The position numbers and the translations under genes were made by a program. This document shows positions 34,848 to 43,428 of a stretch of 49,535 nt of DNA, piece by piece. Below the pieces are notes generated by a model that worked only from the letters and a program-made list of their open reading frames with translations, ran no database searches and was not told the DNA's origin. The first letter of the stretch is position 1. Every line of letters begins with the position of its first letter. The stretch spans positions 32,863 through 82,397 of the forward strand of contig MDJM01000012.1 in NCBI GenBank assembly GCA_001994995.1. The letters are read 5' to 3'. Origin of the DNA: Candidatus Parepulonipiscium sp. PG-Nuni2H_MBin01. GTDB lineage: Bacteria > Bacillota > Clostridia > Lachnospirales > Cellulosilyticaceae.

Positions 34848-34869
34848 AGAGTGGGACAAAGCCCACTCT
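34848..34869 (-). terminator. Hairpin terminator after the second flagellin gene
   Basis: AGAGTGGG (34848-34855) pairs with CCCACTCT (34862-34869) around six bases. The minus-strand continuation is TTAATAT, a weak U-tract. It lies 9 bases after the flagellin stop. Confidence 0.65.
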
Positions 34870-34877
34870 ACTATTTA

Positions 34878-36248
34878 TTATCCTAATAATTGTAGAACTT
34901 GTTGTGGAGCTTGATTTGCTTGTGCTAACATTGCTTGTGATGCTTGAGATAAGATGTTGTACTTAGTTAACTCAACCATCTCTTCTGCCATATCTGTATC
35001 TCTAATGTTAGACTCAGCAGATTGCAAGTTTTCCGCTGTGTTATCTACGTTTTTTATCGTATGCTCAAGTCTATTCTGAGCCGCACCTAATACTGCTCTT
35101 TGTCTTGAAATCTCTTCGATAGCTGCATCTATCGATTCTAAAGCTGCACTCGCTGTTTCCTTAGATTTTACGTCCACTTCTGATAACCCAAGTTCAATAG
35201 CACCCATTGCTACAATGTCTATCTCAATCTTTTGGTTTTGATTTGCACCTACGTGAAATGAAAATACTCTTGAACCTGTTAATGATTCATCAAATCTAGA
35301 CGGCTCTAATTCTGATGCCAATTCATCATATAATTCAACTGCTCCAGCGTCTTCAATAGCTAAATACTCATATGCTGTTGTCCCTGTATTATCTCCTGTA
35401 TAAGCAAATGTGCTAGTTCCATCATCTAGTAATATTTTATTCTCATCATAAAATGCCATTTTTTCTTGTAGAGACATAGAAGCATAATCATCTTCTAATG
35501 CTTTAAAGTCATCCCACTGTGCATCTTCCATCTCAGTTAAGAAGCCGTTAACATCCGACCATGCAGCTCCTATTCCATCTGTAGTATCATAGGCCATTCT
35601 ATCTTGTATAAGAGCGTCTATAGCCTGTTCAATATAAGCATCGTCGCTATACTGATCTTCATCGATTTCTAAACGATATTTAATTAAGTCTGCAGACTCA
35701 CCTGCACTACCTCCAACTCCTATGTTTGCATCAGCAATTCTTGATTGAATAGGAGCCGCTTTAGACATTAATGTTGCTGCTGCCGCCGCGTCTTGTGCTG
35801 CTAACTCATCATCAGAATACTCAATTCCACCCTCACCAGCTAATAACTTTTGCTCGTTAAACTCAGTCTTAACTGCAATGCTATCAATCTCATCAAGTAA
35901 TGCTTGCACCTCTAAGTCAATCTTTTCTCTATCAGATGCTGTATAAGTATCATTTAATGACTGAATTGATAATTCACGCATACGTTGTAACATCTCGTGT
36001 GACTCACCTAGCGCTCCCTCAGCCGTTTGGATTAACGAGATACCATCTTGCGCATTACGACTAGCTTGGCCTAAACCTTTAATTTGATTACGCATTTTTT
36101 CAGAAATCGCAAGACCTGCTGCGTCGTCTCCTGCTCTATTAATTCTCATACCAGATGATAATTTCTCCATAGAACTAGCTTGACCTGAAGAGTTGATACC
36201 GAAAAATCTGTTTGCATTTGATGCCATTAAGTTATTATTGATTACCAT
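34878..36248 (-). CDS. Flagellin (456 aa)
   Basis: 456 residues. [20 protein letters not shown] and the [20 protein letters not shown] block form the N-terminal D0/D1; [33 protein letters not shown] and [17 protein letters not shown] form the C-terminal half. The central part (about 140-325) is Asp- and Ala-rich. Start ATG 36248 has a normal AAGGAGG site, unlike three of the other flagellins. Upstream are three sigma-28-like promoters, so it may be the main filament gene. Confidence 0.96.
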   Translation of the reverse strand: MVINNNLMASNANRFFGINSSGQASSMEKLSSGMRINRAGDDAAGLAISEKMRNQIKGLGQASRNAQDGISLIQTAEGALGESHEMLQRMRELSIQSLNDTYTASDREKIDLEVQALLDEIDSIAVKTEFNEQKLLAGEGGIEYSDDELAAQDAAAAATLMSKAAPIQSRIADANIGVGGSAGESADLIKYRLEIDEDQYSDDAYIEQAIDALIQDRMAYDTTDGIGAAWSDVNGFLTEMEDAQWDDFKALEDDYASMSLQEKMAFYDENKILLDDGTSTFAYTGDNTGTTAYEYLAIEDAGAVELYDELASELEPSRFDESLTGSRVFSFHVGANQNQKIEIDIVAMGAIELGLSEVDVKSKETASAALESIDAAIEEISRQRAVLGAAQNRLEHTIKNVDNTAENLQSAESNIRDTDMAEEMVELTKYNILSQASQAMLAQANQAPQQVLQLLG

Positions 36249-36272
36249 ATTAAATTCCTCCTTGAATTTGCG

Positions 36273-36288
36273 CGTGTATTATAACACG
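36273..36288. promoter_or_regulatory. Short inverted repeat in the flagellin leader
   Basis: CGTGT (36273-36277) and ACACG (36284-36288) flank ATTATA, giving TATAAT on the coding strand. It lies about 15 bases upstream of the ribosome site. It may be a leader hairpin or an operator. Confidence 0.4.
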
Positions 36289-36344
36289 ACTCCATAAATT
36301 TTATATTGATTATTATTAGAATTGAATTTTGTTTCTTATATATT

Positions 36345-36371
36345 ATATCGTCACAATTTTTTATTACTTTA
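36345..36371 (-). promoter_or_regulatory. Sigma-28-like promoter 1 (proximal)
   Basis: On the minus strand TAAA (36368-36371), exactly 15 bases, then GACGATAT (36345-36352). The SigD/FliA consensus in Gram-positives is TAAA, 15 bases, GCCGATAT, so one base differs. It drives toward the 456-residue flagellin. Confidence 0.78.
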
Positions 36372-36470
36372 ACTTAAAATATTTGGTAAGTATTTCCTTA
36401 CATTTTTGATATTATGTGAAATGCTTATGAATCACAACTAAAACTTATATTATTTGTTTGTGTATATATT

Positions 36471-36497
36471 ATATCGTCATATTTTTTATTAACTTTA
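36471..36497 (-). promoter_or_regulatory. Sigma-28-like promoter 2 (middle)
   Basis: TAAA (36494-36497), 15 bases, GACGATAT (36471-36478) on the minus strand. The spacer (GTTAATAAAAAATAT) is close to that of promoter 1. It lies 126 bases upstream of promoter 1. Confidence 0.75.
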
Positions 36498-36596
36498 GCT
36501 TATATTAATTAGTAAATTTTGCCATATTAGTTATTTCATATTAAGATTGTATAACAACATATTTAAATAATTTGCTTGTTTTGTTGTACATAATAT

Positions 36597-36623
36597 ATAT
36601 CGTCATCATTTTCTACTACTTTA
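36597..36623 (-). promoter_or_regulatory. Sigma-28-like promoter 3 (distal)
   Basis: TAAA (36620-36623), 15 bases, GACGATAT (36597-36604) on the minus strand. Again 126 bases separate it from promoter 2, so the three form a regular series. Confidence 0.75.
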
Positions 36624-36680
36624 GTAATTATGTTCTGGTAAAAATATGAATTAACTCACCAAAAATTCATGGGGTAAATA

Positions 36681-36700
36681 AGGCGAGCTTATGCCCGCCT
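36681..36700 (-). terminator. Hairpin terminator after the third flagellin gene
   Basis: On the minus strand AGGCGGGC (36693-36700) pairs with GCTCGCCT (36681-36688), including one G-U, around the loop ATAA. The following U-tract is weak (TATTTA). Confidence 0.65.
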
Positions 36701-36707
36701 CTATTGA

Positions 36708-38117
36708 TTAACCTAAAAGTTGTAAGATTTGTTGTGGAGCTTGATTTGCTTGCGCAAGCATAGATTGAGATGCTTGAGATAGGATGTTAAACTTAGTTAA
36801 CTGTACCATTTCTTCTGCCATGTCTGTATCACGGATATTAGATTCAGCAGATTGCAAGTTTTCCGCAGTGTTATCTACGTTTTTAATCGTATGCTCAAGT
36901 CTGTTTTGCGCCGCACCTAAGATTGCTCTTTGCTCAGAAATACTCTCGATAGCCGCATCTATTGACCCTAACGCTGCACTCGCAGCTTCTTTATCAAGCA
37001 CATTTACATCTTGAAGCTCTAATTCTAGTACCCCCATAGCTTGGATATTTACTTCAACTTTTTGGTTTTGATTTGCACCTACATGGAATGAGAACACTCT
37101 TGAACCTGTTAATGATTCATCAAATCTAGATTCAGTCTCAAGCGCTGCTATTTCGTCTGCAATATCATCATACTCAGAAATTACATCATCCTCAGGTAAT
37201 GTGTTATCTTCGATATAAGTGTACGCAACTATACCGCTATCTGCATCATTCTCATATGCATTTCTTGCTACTGAATCTGTCTTATTATTGTCATAATATT
37301 CCATCTTCTCTTTCAATTTCATAGAGTTAAATCCATCTTCAACTTCCCATGTATCCATTTCAGCTAAGTAGCTTTCAATGTCAGTCCATGCATCTTTTAA
37401 CCCAGTAGCTACTTCTTGTGTATAACTACCGTCTGTAGATACTCCTGAAGCAAACTCCATAGCTTCAAACTTATCAATTTGAGCTGATACTATATCATCT
37501 TGCTGAGATTTAAGTGCAGCCACTTGCTCCTCTACTGATGCCTCAGTTTCTTCAGTAGCACCAACATCGCCAGTTGTAGTATCATCGCCATCTACATCGC
37601 CAGTTGTAGTATCGTCGCCATCTTCTATAGTAACCGCATTACGGAACATAGCTGCCGCGGTCGCAGTATCATCAGTAGTAGCTGCTTCCTCAAGACCACC
37701 TTCACCAGCAAGTAACTTCTGCTCATTAAACTCCGTTTTAACCGCTATACCATCAATCTCATCAAGTAATGCTTGCACCTCTAAGTCAATCTTCTCTCTA
37801 TCAGATGCTGTATAAGTATCGTTTAGTGCTTGAATCGATAACTCACGCATACGTTGCAACATCTCGTGTGACTCACCTAACGCTCCTTCAGCCGTTTGGA
37901 TTAACGAAATACCATCTTGCGCATTACGGCTAGCTTGGCCTAAGCCTTTAATTTGATTACGCATTTTTTCAGAAATTGCAAGACCTGCCGCGTCATCTCC
38001 TGCTCTGTTAATTCTCATACCAGATGATAACTTCTCCATAGAACCAGCTTGACCTGAAGAGTTAATACCAAAAAATCTATTTGCATTTGATGCCATTAAG
38101 TTATTATTGATTACCAT
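36708..38117 (-). CDS. Flagellin (469 aa)
   Basis: 469 residues, closest to the 456-residue neighbour; both begin [20 protein letters not shown] and end QILQLLG or QVLQLLG. Conserved ends flank an acidic, Thr- and Asp-rich centre (about 145-335) that includes a duplicated DDTTTGDV segment from a 30-base tandem repeat. Start ATG 38117 has no Shine-Dalgarno at the normal distance; the nearest purine-rich site is about 52 bases upstream, across a hairpin. Confidence 0.96.
   Translation of the reverse strand: MVINNNLMASNANRFFGINSSGQAGSMEKLSSGMRINRAGDDAAGLAISEKMRNQIKGLGQASRNAQDGISLIQTAEGALGESHEMLQRMRELSIQALNDTYTASDREKIDLEVQALLDEIDGIAVKTEFNEQKLLAGEGGLEEAATTDDTATAAAMFRNAVTIEDGDDTTTGDVDGDDTTTGDVGATEETEASVEEQVAALKSQQDDIVSAQIDKFEAMEFASGVSTDGSYTQEVATGLKDAWTDIESYLAEMDTWEVEDGFNSMKLKEKMEYYDNNKTDSVARNAYENDADSGIVAYTYIEDNTLPEDDVISEYDDIADEIAALETESRFDESLTGSRVFSFHVGANQNQKVEVNIQAMGVLELELQDVNVLDKEAASAALGSIDAAIESISEQRAILGAAQNRLEHTIKNVDNTAENLQSAESNIRDTDMAEEMVQLTKFNILSQASQSMLAQANQAPQQILQLLG
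37564..37623. repeat. 30-base direct repeat, two copies, in the flagellin central domain
   Basis: Two adjacent 30-base copies starting ACATCGCCAGTTGTAGTATC differ at one base. They encode two [14 protein letters not shown] units. This is an in-frame expansion in the surface-exposed, Thr-rich part of the flagellin. Confidence 0.88.
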
Positions 38118-38126
38118 ATCGTTTAC

Positions 38127-38178
38127 GCCACCCGTATTTATCTACTTAACTATAAACACCGCGGTAGCTCCCCCTTTT
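38127..38178 (-). promoter_or_regulatory. Leader hairpin between Shine-Dalgarno and AUG (third flagellin)
   Basis: On the minus strand the purine run AAAAGGGGGAG (38168-38178) is followed by a hairpin: GCTACC (38163-38168) pairs with GGTGGC (38127-38132), and GTGTTTAT (38152-38159) with ATAAATAC (38134-38141). Nine bases then lead to the ATG at 38117. Folding would bring the ribosome site near the start codon. Two other flagellin genes have the same design with different base pairs. Confidence 0.65.
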
Positions 38179-38224
38179 CTATTTTATATTTTTTATATTT
38201 CTTGTGCCCCTCAGCACATTTATA

Positions 38225-38253
38225 ATTATATATCATTCGTCTTATTTCGTCAA
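38225..38253 (-). promoter_or_regulatory. Sigma-A-like promoter of the third flagellin gene
   Basis: On the minus strand TTGACG (38248-38253), a 17-base spacer and TATAAT (38225-38230). It gives a leader of about 100 bases. It is back-to-back with the aminotransferase operon promoter. Confidence 0.75.
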
Positions 38254-38486
38254 TATATATACTTATTTTGTAATATTGTCGTAATTATATTTAGTTGTCA
38301 GTTAGCTTGTCTTATTGCTATAGCTAGCTTTTAATATTCAACCAAAATATTTGCGTAATAGCTGTGTAATAAAAATATCGAATTTTATACATTGATTAAC
38401 CGTTTTTAGCCTACTTTAGGCTATGTTTACAGTCTACTTTTTTTAGACAAGTTGTTTGTTAAATTCAAAATATTTTAAAATTTTTA

Positions 38487-38515
38487 TTGACAATTAATAA
38501 TATTAGTGATATACT
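38487..38515 (+). promoter_or_regulatory. Sigma-A promoter of the aminotransferase operon
   Basis: A perfect TTGACA (38487-38492), a 17-base spacer and TATACT (38510-38515). It leaves a leader of about 125 bases before the aminotransferase start at 38648. Confidence 0.82.
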
Positions 38516-38544
38516 TAGCATAATTTAATATTACCACAAACAAT

Positions 38545-38618
38545 GACGTTTCAATTGAACGGAAATTCTACAGAATAAAAATTCTGCAGGATGGTAGTTC
38601 TGTTGGCGTATTTTTTTT
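38545..38618 (+). ncRNA. Structured leader of the aminotransferase operon, unknown class
   Basis: A central hairpin pairs CAGAAT (38571-38576) with ATTCTG (38581-38586), extended outward by UCU with AGGA-like pairing. It is followed by GGTAGTTCTGTTGGCGTA and a run of eight T (38611-38618). The T-run after a structured region resembles an attenuator or riboswitch platform, but I do not recognise a known class. Confidence 0.35.
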
Positions 38619-38647
38619 GTGTGAAATAATAAGATGGGGGCTAAATA

Positions 38648-39877
38648 ATGAGATTAGAACAATTAGGCTTAACACAACAAGATATTAAGGACAAAGTAGC
38701 AAAGTATATGATAGACACTTATGAACGGTTTCCTTTTGTGGCGGATAAAACAAAGGATATGTATATTTATGATGTAGATGGCAATGCATACTTAGATTTT
38801 TATGCAGGAATTGCAGTAAATTCGGCAGGTAGCTGTAATGAAAAAGTCGTAGCAGCAGTACAAGAGCAAGTTGCAGATTGCATTCATACTTTTAACTATC
38901 CATATACAATTCCTCAAGCTCTTTTGGCTGAAAAAATTTGTACCACAATTGGCATGGATAAAATTTTTTTTCAAAATTCTGGCGCTGAATCAAATGAAGC
39001 AATGATTAAAATGGCCCGCAAATATGGAGTAGAACAGTTTGGGCCAAATAAATATCACATAATAACTGCAAAACACTCTTTCCATGGCCGTACATTTGGC
39101 GCTATGAGTGCAACGGGTCAACCGGATAATGCTTGCCAAGTGGGGTTTGGTTCAATGACTCCTGGTTTTACTTATGCGGATTATAATGATTTAGATGCAT
39201 TTACTGCTGCTGTAACTGATGAAACTATTGCTATTTTGATAGAGCCGGTTCAGGGTGAGGGTGGTGTACATCCGGCTACTATGGAATTTATGACTGGGTT
39301 AAGAAAATTGTGTGATGAAAAAGGATTGCTATTGTTATTAGATGAAGTACAAACTGGTTGGTGTCGTACAGGTAAAGTTATGTCATTTATGCACTATGGA
39401 ATTAAACCAGATATTGTATCTATGGCAAAAGCAATGGGTGGGGGAATGCCGATTGGCGCAATATGTGCAACTGAAAAAGTTTCGAGCGCATTTACCCTAG
39501 GTAGCCATGGCACTACTTATGGTGGTAATCCTGTAAGTTGCGCTGCATCTTTAGCGCAAATAAACGAGTTGTTAGAGCGTGATTTGGCTGGCAATGCTGA
39601 AAAAATGGGTAAATACTTTATGACATTGTTAAAAACATTGCCTGATGTGAAAGAAGTCCGTGGCCAAGGACTTTTAGTAGGTGTAGAGTTTAATACGGTA
39701 AAAGCTTTTGACATCAAACATACATGCCTGGATAATAAATTATTAATTACTTCAATTGGTAGTAATATTATTCGTATGGTTCCACCACTAATTTTGACTA
39801 AAGAACATTGTGATACAGCTTATACTATTATAAAAGAAGCCGTTGAAGAGGCATTAATAAAGGAGGGAACTAAATGA
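38648..39877 (+). CDS. Class III PLP-dependent aminotransferase
   Basis: 409 residues, fold type I. IFFQNSGAESNEAMIKMARK and HSFHGRTFGAMSATGQ are class III blocks; LLLLDEVQTGWCRTGK holds the cofactor Asp, and DIVSMAKAMGGGMPIGA the Schiff-base Lys. Members act on ornithine derivatives, GABA, taurine or other omega-amino acids. The partner genes (an amino-acid permease fused to an iron alcohol dehydrogenase) suggest it turns an imported omega-amino acid into an aldehyde that is then reduced. The start has a GGGGG-type ribosome site. It overlaps the next gene by 4 bases (ATGA). Confidence 0.85.
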   Translation: MRLEQLGLTQQDIKDKVAKYMIDTYERFPFVADKTKDMYIYDVDGNAYLDFYAGIAVNSAGSCNEKVVAAVQEQVADCIHTFNYPYTIPQALLAEKICTTIGMDKIFFQNSGAESNEAMIKMARKYGVEQFGPNKYHIITAKHSFHGRTFGAMSATGQPDNACQVGFGSMTPGFTYADYNDLDAFTAAVTDETIAILIEPVQGEGGVHPATMEFMTGLRKLCDEKGLLLLLDEVQTGWCRTGKVMSFMHYGIKPDIVSMAKAMGGGMPIGAICATEKVSSAFTLGSHGTTYGGNPVSCAASLAQINELLERDLAGNAEKMGKYFMTLLKTLPDVKEVRGQGLLVGVEFNTVKAFDIKHTCLDNKLLITSIGSNIIRMVPPLILTKEHCDTAYTIIKEAVEEALIKEGTK

Positions 39878-40458
39878 TTATTACGATTGGTTGTGAATAT
39901 GGGAGTGGAGGAAGCCAAATTGGAAGCCGTGTGGCGCAGCTACTTGGCATTGAGTTTTATGACCGTGACTTAATTGACCAAGTGGTAGATAGACTAGGTA
40001 TAGAAAGAGATTTAGTAGAAAAAGCTGATAATACAGATGTATCTTATGCATTTGAGACATCCCTGGGAACACGTTATGCAAATCTTTCTAACAAAGTAAT
40101 TGCGGCACAATTTGATGTTATTCAAAAGTTTGCTGAAAAATCAGACTGTGTAATTATCGGGCGTTGTAGCGATTATATTCTTAGAGAACGTACGGATGTG
40201 TTAAATATTTTTCTTTATGCTCCGCTAGAAACTCGTATCCATTCGGTTATGAGTAATCAAAATATGACTAGAAAAAATGCACAAAAACAAATTGAAATTA
40301 GCGAAGAAGCACTTAGCGCACGTTATAAATATATTACTGGCACGCATCGTGGAAACCGCCACGGTCGCCATATGATGTTGGATAGTAGTGTATTAGGTTG
40401 GGAAAAAACTGCAAAATACATTGTGCAGTTGGCTGACTTAAAATTTGGTAAAAAATAA
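39874..40458 (+). CDS. Cytidylate kinase-like family protein
   Basis: 194 residues of the cytidylate-kinase-like P-loop family common in Clostridia. MIITIGCEYGSGGSQIGSRV contains the nucleotide loop, EFYDRDLIDQVVDRLG follows, and CVIIGRCSDYILRE the next conserved strand. True Cmk proteins are different, so the phosphate acceptor is unknown. It is translationally coupled to the aminotransferase (ATGA overlap) and sits 28 bases before the transporter fusion, which points to a role in that pathway or its regulation. Confidence 0.8.
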   Translation: MIITIGCEYGSGGSQIGSRVAQLLGIEFYDRDLIDQVVDRLGIERDLVEKADNTDVSYAFETSLGTRYANLSNKVIAAQFDVIQKFAEKSDCVIIGRCSDYILRERTDVLNIFLYAPLETRIHSVMSNQNMTRKNAQKQIEISEEALSARYKYITGTHRGNRHGRHMMLDSSVLGWEKTAKYIVQLADLKFGKK

Positions 40459-40486
40459 TTATATCTAGCAACGGGGGGGATTTATT

Positions 40487-43120
40487 ATGAATGAAACTAA
40501 AAAATCAAGCTTTGACAAAGTATTTAGTAAATGGGATATTTTAATGATTGCCTTTGGAGCAATGATTGGCTGGGGATGGGTCGTTTCTAGCGGTAGTTGG
40601 ATTGCTACTGGTGGTGTTATTGGTGCTATTATCGGTTTTGCTATCGGTGGGATTATGATATTCTTTGTGGGATTGACTTATGCAGAGCTGACATCGGCTA
40701 TGCCACAGTGTGGTGGGGAACACGTGTTTAGTCATAAAGCAATGGGGCCTTTAGGCTCCTTCGTTTGTACTTGGATGATTATTCTTGGGTATGTAGGAGT
40801 AGTTTGTTTTGAAGCCTGCGCATTACCCACAATTATAATATATATATACCCCGATTTTCTAAAAGGGTATTTGTATAGTGTTGCCGGGTTTGACATATAT
40901 GCTACTTGGCTTGGAGTTGGCGTGATAACAGCAATTTTGATTACAGCAATTAATGTTAGGGGAGCAAAAACAGCTGCAATTTTTCAAACTATATTTACAG
41001 TTATTATTGCAGGTGCAGGAATACTACTTATTGCTGGCTCTGTTCTAAATGGAGATGTTAGCAACTTAAATGGTCAAGTTTTTGCAACTGGCGATGATAC
41101 GAGTATGCTTAAAGGAATACTATCTGTAGCAGTTATGACACCATTTTTCTTTATAGGGTTTGATGTCATTCCACAAGCAGCAGAAGAAATTAACGTGCCT
41201 TTGAAAAAAATTAGTCAAATCTTGATTTTATCTATAGTAATGGCAGTAGCCTTTTATGCATTAGTTATTTTTGCAGTAGGTTATGTTATGAATGCGCAAG
41301 AAATTATTGATTCTCAAGCTGCAACTGGACTTGTAACAGCAGATGCAATGGCAGCAGCCTTTAATAGCTCAGTTATGGCAAAAGTTTTAATCGTCGGTGG
41401 AATGTGTGGCATTATTACCAGTTGGAACTCATTTTTAATCGGTGGTAGCCGTGCTATGTATTCAATGGCCGAATCTTATATGATTCCAAAAACATTCTCC
41501 AAACTACATTATAAATACAAAACTCCAACAGCTGCACTATATCTAATTGGTGGGCTGTCTATACTAGCGCCATTTTTTGGCCGTACTATGTTAGTATGGT
41601 TAGTTAACGCAGGGAATTTTGGATGTTGTGTTTCGTATTGTATGGTTGCGATTTCTTTTATAATTTTAAGAAAGAAAAATCCTCAGATGGCACGGCCTTA
41701 CAAAGTTAAAAATTATATATTTGTTGGCTCCGTAGCTATTCTAATGTCAGCATTTATGGTAGTTATGTATATGATTCCTGGTTCTGGGGCTACATTAGTC
41801 TGTCAAGAATGGATTATGGTTGGCGGTTGGTGCTTTATGGGCGTAGCATTCTATGTGTTTTGTAAATCAAAATATAAAGAAAAATTTGGCTCCCATATTG
41901 ATGTGCAAAATGATGAACTACATGGCCAAAATAAAGTGCATGATAAAGTTAAGCCTCTTGTTGCACCAACTAGACATACTGTTGCGCCAATTGCATTTAA
42001 CTTCCACCTACCTGTAAATATCGTGTTTGGTACAAAAAAAGCACAGCAAGTAGGGATTTTGACTAAGCCATATGGCCAGAAAGCGTTGATTGTTACTGGT
42101 GGCAGTAGTTCCAAAAAATCTGGTTTATATGAGCGCATAAAATCAAGTCTAGAAGCTGAGGGCATACAAACTGTATTGTTTGACAAAGTAACACCAAATC
42201 CATTAACCACCACTGCAATAGAAGGTGCTGAATTTGCCATCACAAATGGCTGTGATGTTGTAGTCGCAATTGGTGGAGGAAGTATTTTAGACTGTGCAAA
42301 AGCTATAGCATTTATCGTACAAAACCGTGGTGATATTACAGATTATATTTATAATCATAAAGTTGGGACTGAAGCATTACCTTTGGTGGTAATTCCAACT
42401 ACATGTGGAACTGGTTCAGAAGGAAACGGTTTTGCTGTATTAACCAATCCAGAAAATGGCGATAAAAAATCATTGCGTTGTAGTGCGATTATTCCAAAAG
42501 TGTCAATCGTTGACCCTGAGTGTATGATGACAATGCCTCCTCATGTATTAGCTGCGGTAGGATTTGATGCTCTTTGCCACTGCATAGAAGCATATACGTC
42601 TAAAATCGCTCAGCCATTTACTGACGCTCTTTGTCTATATGCAATTGAGCTATTAGCAGATAACTTAGTAGATATTTATAAAGGTAGTCAAGAGCTAGCA
42701 GCTTGGGAACGTGTCACTTTGGCCAGCACTATCGGCGGCATGGCAATTAATATGGCTGGTGTTACGTTAGCACATGGTATGGAGCATCCTGCGAGTGGAT
42801 TAAAAGATATAGTGCATTCACATGGTTTATCTGCCTTAACTCCTGCAATTTTAGAAGCTTCCCTATCAGGCAATCGCTTTAAATTTGCCGAAATAGCAAG
42901 ACTACTTGGCGGTATAACTGCTGACGATTTGCCTATTAAAATTAGAGAGCTTATTAACCAGTTGGAACTACCAACTACACTCGGAGAATTAGGATTGACT
43001 CAGGCGGATGTGCCTTGGATGGCAGAAAATTGTATGAAAGTTTCTGCTGCATCTGTTGCAAATAATCCTGTATTGTTTACGCAAGAACAAATTGCTGAAA
43101 TTTATAGTCAAACAATTTAA
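40487..43120 (+). CDS. APC-family amino-acid permease fused to iron-dependent alcohol dehydrogenase
   Basis: 877 residues in one uninterrupted frame. Residues 1-465 are an APC-superfamily permease with about 12 membrane segments (ILMIAFGAMIGWGWVVSSGS is the typical first segment). Residues about 500-877 are an iron-type alcohol dehydrogenase: VVAIGGGSILDCAKAIAF (NAD loop), VIPTTCGTGSEG, and metal ligands in GFDALCHCIEAY (Asp, His), HGMEHPAS (His) and DIVHSHG (His). A linker of about 35 residues joins them. The dehydrogenase would be held at the inner membrane face beside the importer. Together with the aminotransferase it could channel an amino acid to an alcohol. Confidence 0.88.
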   Translation: MNETKKSSFDKVFSKWDILMIAFGAMIGWGWVVSSGSWIATGGVIGAIIGFAIGGIMIFFVGLTYAELTSAMPQCGGEHVFSHKAMGPLGSFVCTWMIILGYVGVVCFEACALPTIIIYIYPDFLKGYLYSVAGFDIYATWLGVGVITAILITAINVRGAKTAAIFQTIFTVIIAGAGILLIAGSVLNGDVSNLNGQVFATGDDTSMLKGILSVAVMTPFFFIGFDVIPQAAEEINVPLKKISQILILSIVMAVAFYALVIFAVGYVMNAQEIIDSQAATGLVTADAMAAAFNSSVMAKVLIVGGMCGIITSWNSFLIGGSRAMYSMAESYMIPKTFSKLHYKYKTPTAALYLIGGLSILAPFFGRTMLVWLVNAGNFGCCVSYCMVAISFIILRKKNPQMARPYKVKNYIFVGSVAILMSAFMVVMYMIPGSGATLVCQEWIMVGGWCFMGVAFYVFCKSKYKEKFGSHIDVQNDELHGQNKVHDKVKPLVAPTRHTVAPIAFNFHLPVNIVFGTKKAQQVGILTKPYGQKALIVTGGSSSKKSGLYERIKSSLEAEGIQTVLFDKVTPNPLTTTAIEGAEFAITNGCDVVVAIGGGSILDCAKAIAFIVQNRGDITDYIYNHKVGTEALPLVVIPTTCGTGSEGNGFAVLTNPENGDKKSLRCSAIIPKVSIVDPECMMTMPPHVLAAVGFDALCHCIEAYTSKIAQPFTDALCLYAIELLADNLVDIYKGSQELAAWERVTLASTIGGMAINMAGVTLAHGMEHPASGLKDIVHSHGLSALTPAILEASLSGNRFKFAEIARLLGGITADDLPIKIRELINQLELPTTLGELGLTQADVPWMAENCMKVSAASVANNPVLFTQEQIAEIYSQTI

Positions 43121-43428
43121 TTTTTTTCACGGATGCGTATAAGACGCAAATTGGATAATTCCATATCTTCAACTAAAACCCTTATCCCATCTTTATTGCG
43201 CAGCATTCCCATAACCAACTGGTAAATAAAATATTGGTGCACCTACTTTGGTTAATGCATTTTTAAGTTGAGTAATGATGACTTGATTGCAATGAGTAGG
43301 TGCTATTTTTAGAGTATATAAATTAACTCAAATATAACAATATCTTAATATCAATTTTATCTCTCATTGCTATAATAACATTCAGAACTAGCAAATACTA
43401 TTTAATTGTATAACAAAGGAGACTTATA
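43121..43428. other. 308-base intergenic region
   Basis: It contains the long-loop inverted repeat (43239-43303) and, near the right end, TATAAT (43371-43376) that may serve the next gene without a good -35 box. A 41-codon minus-strand frame (43117-43242) is present but has no ribosome site and no recognised family. Confidence 0.5.
43239..43310 (+). terminator. Possible terminator of the permease-fusion operon
   Basis: GCACCTACT (43239-43247) and AGTAGGTGC (43295-43303) are a perfect 9-base inverted repeat with a 47-base loop, followed by TATTTTT. The loop is long for a terminator, so it could also be the ends of a small vanished element. Confidence 0.4.

Larger units (their letters stand above)
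36249..36707. other. 459-base intergenic region with a promoter series
   Basis: No gene here. The region holds, from right to left, the terminator of the third flagellin gene (36681-36700), three sigma-28-like promoters 126 bases apart, an inverted repeat and the flagellin ribosome site. The equal spacing hints that a unit of about 126 bases was duplicated twice and then drifted. Confidence 0.7.
38118..38647. other. 530-base divergent regulatory region
   Basis: No gene is seen. The left side holds the leader hairpin and promoter of the flagellin gene (minus), the right side the promoter and structured leader of the aminotransferase operon (plus). Between 38260 and 38480 I see only AT-rich sequence without clear motifs. 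Confidence 0.7.

Noticed and set aside
43117..43242. Minus-strand open frame of 41 codons (contains KDGIRVLVEDMELSNLRLIR)
   Set aside because: GTG start without a ribosome site, no recognised family, and overlap with the 3' end of the plus-strand operon and the inverted repeat. Not enough to call a gene.
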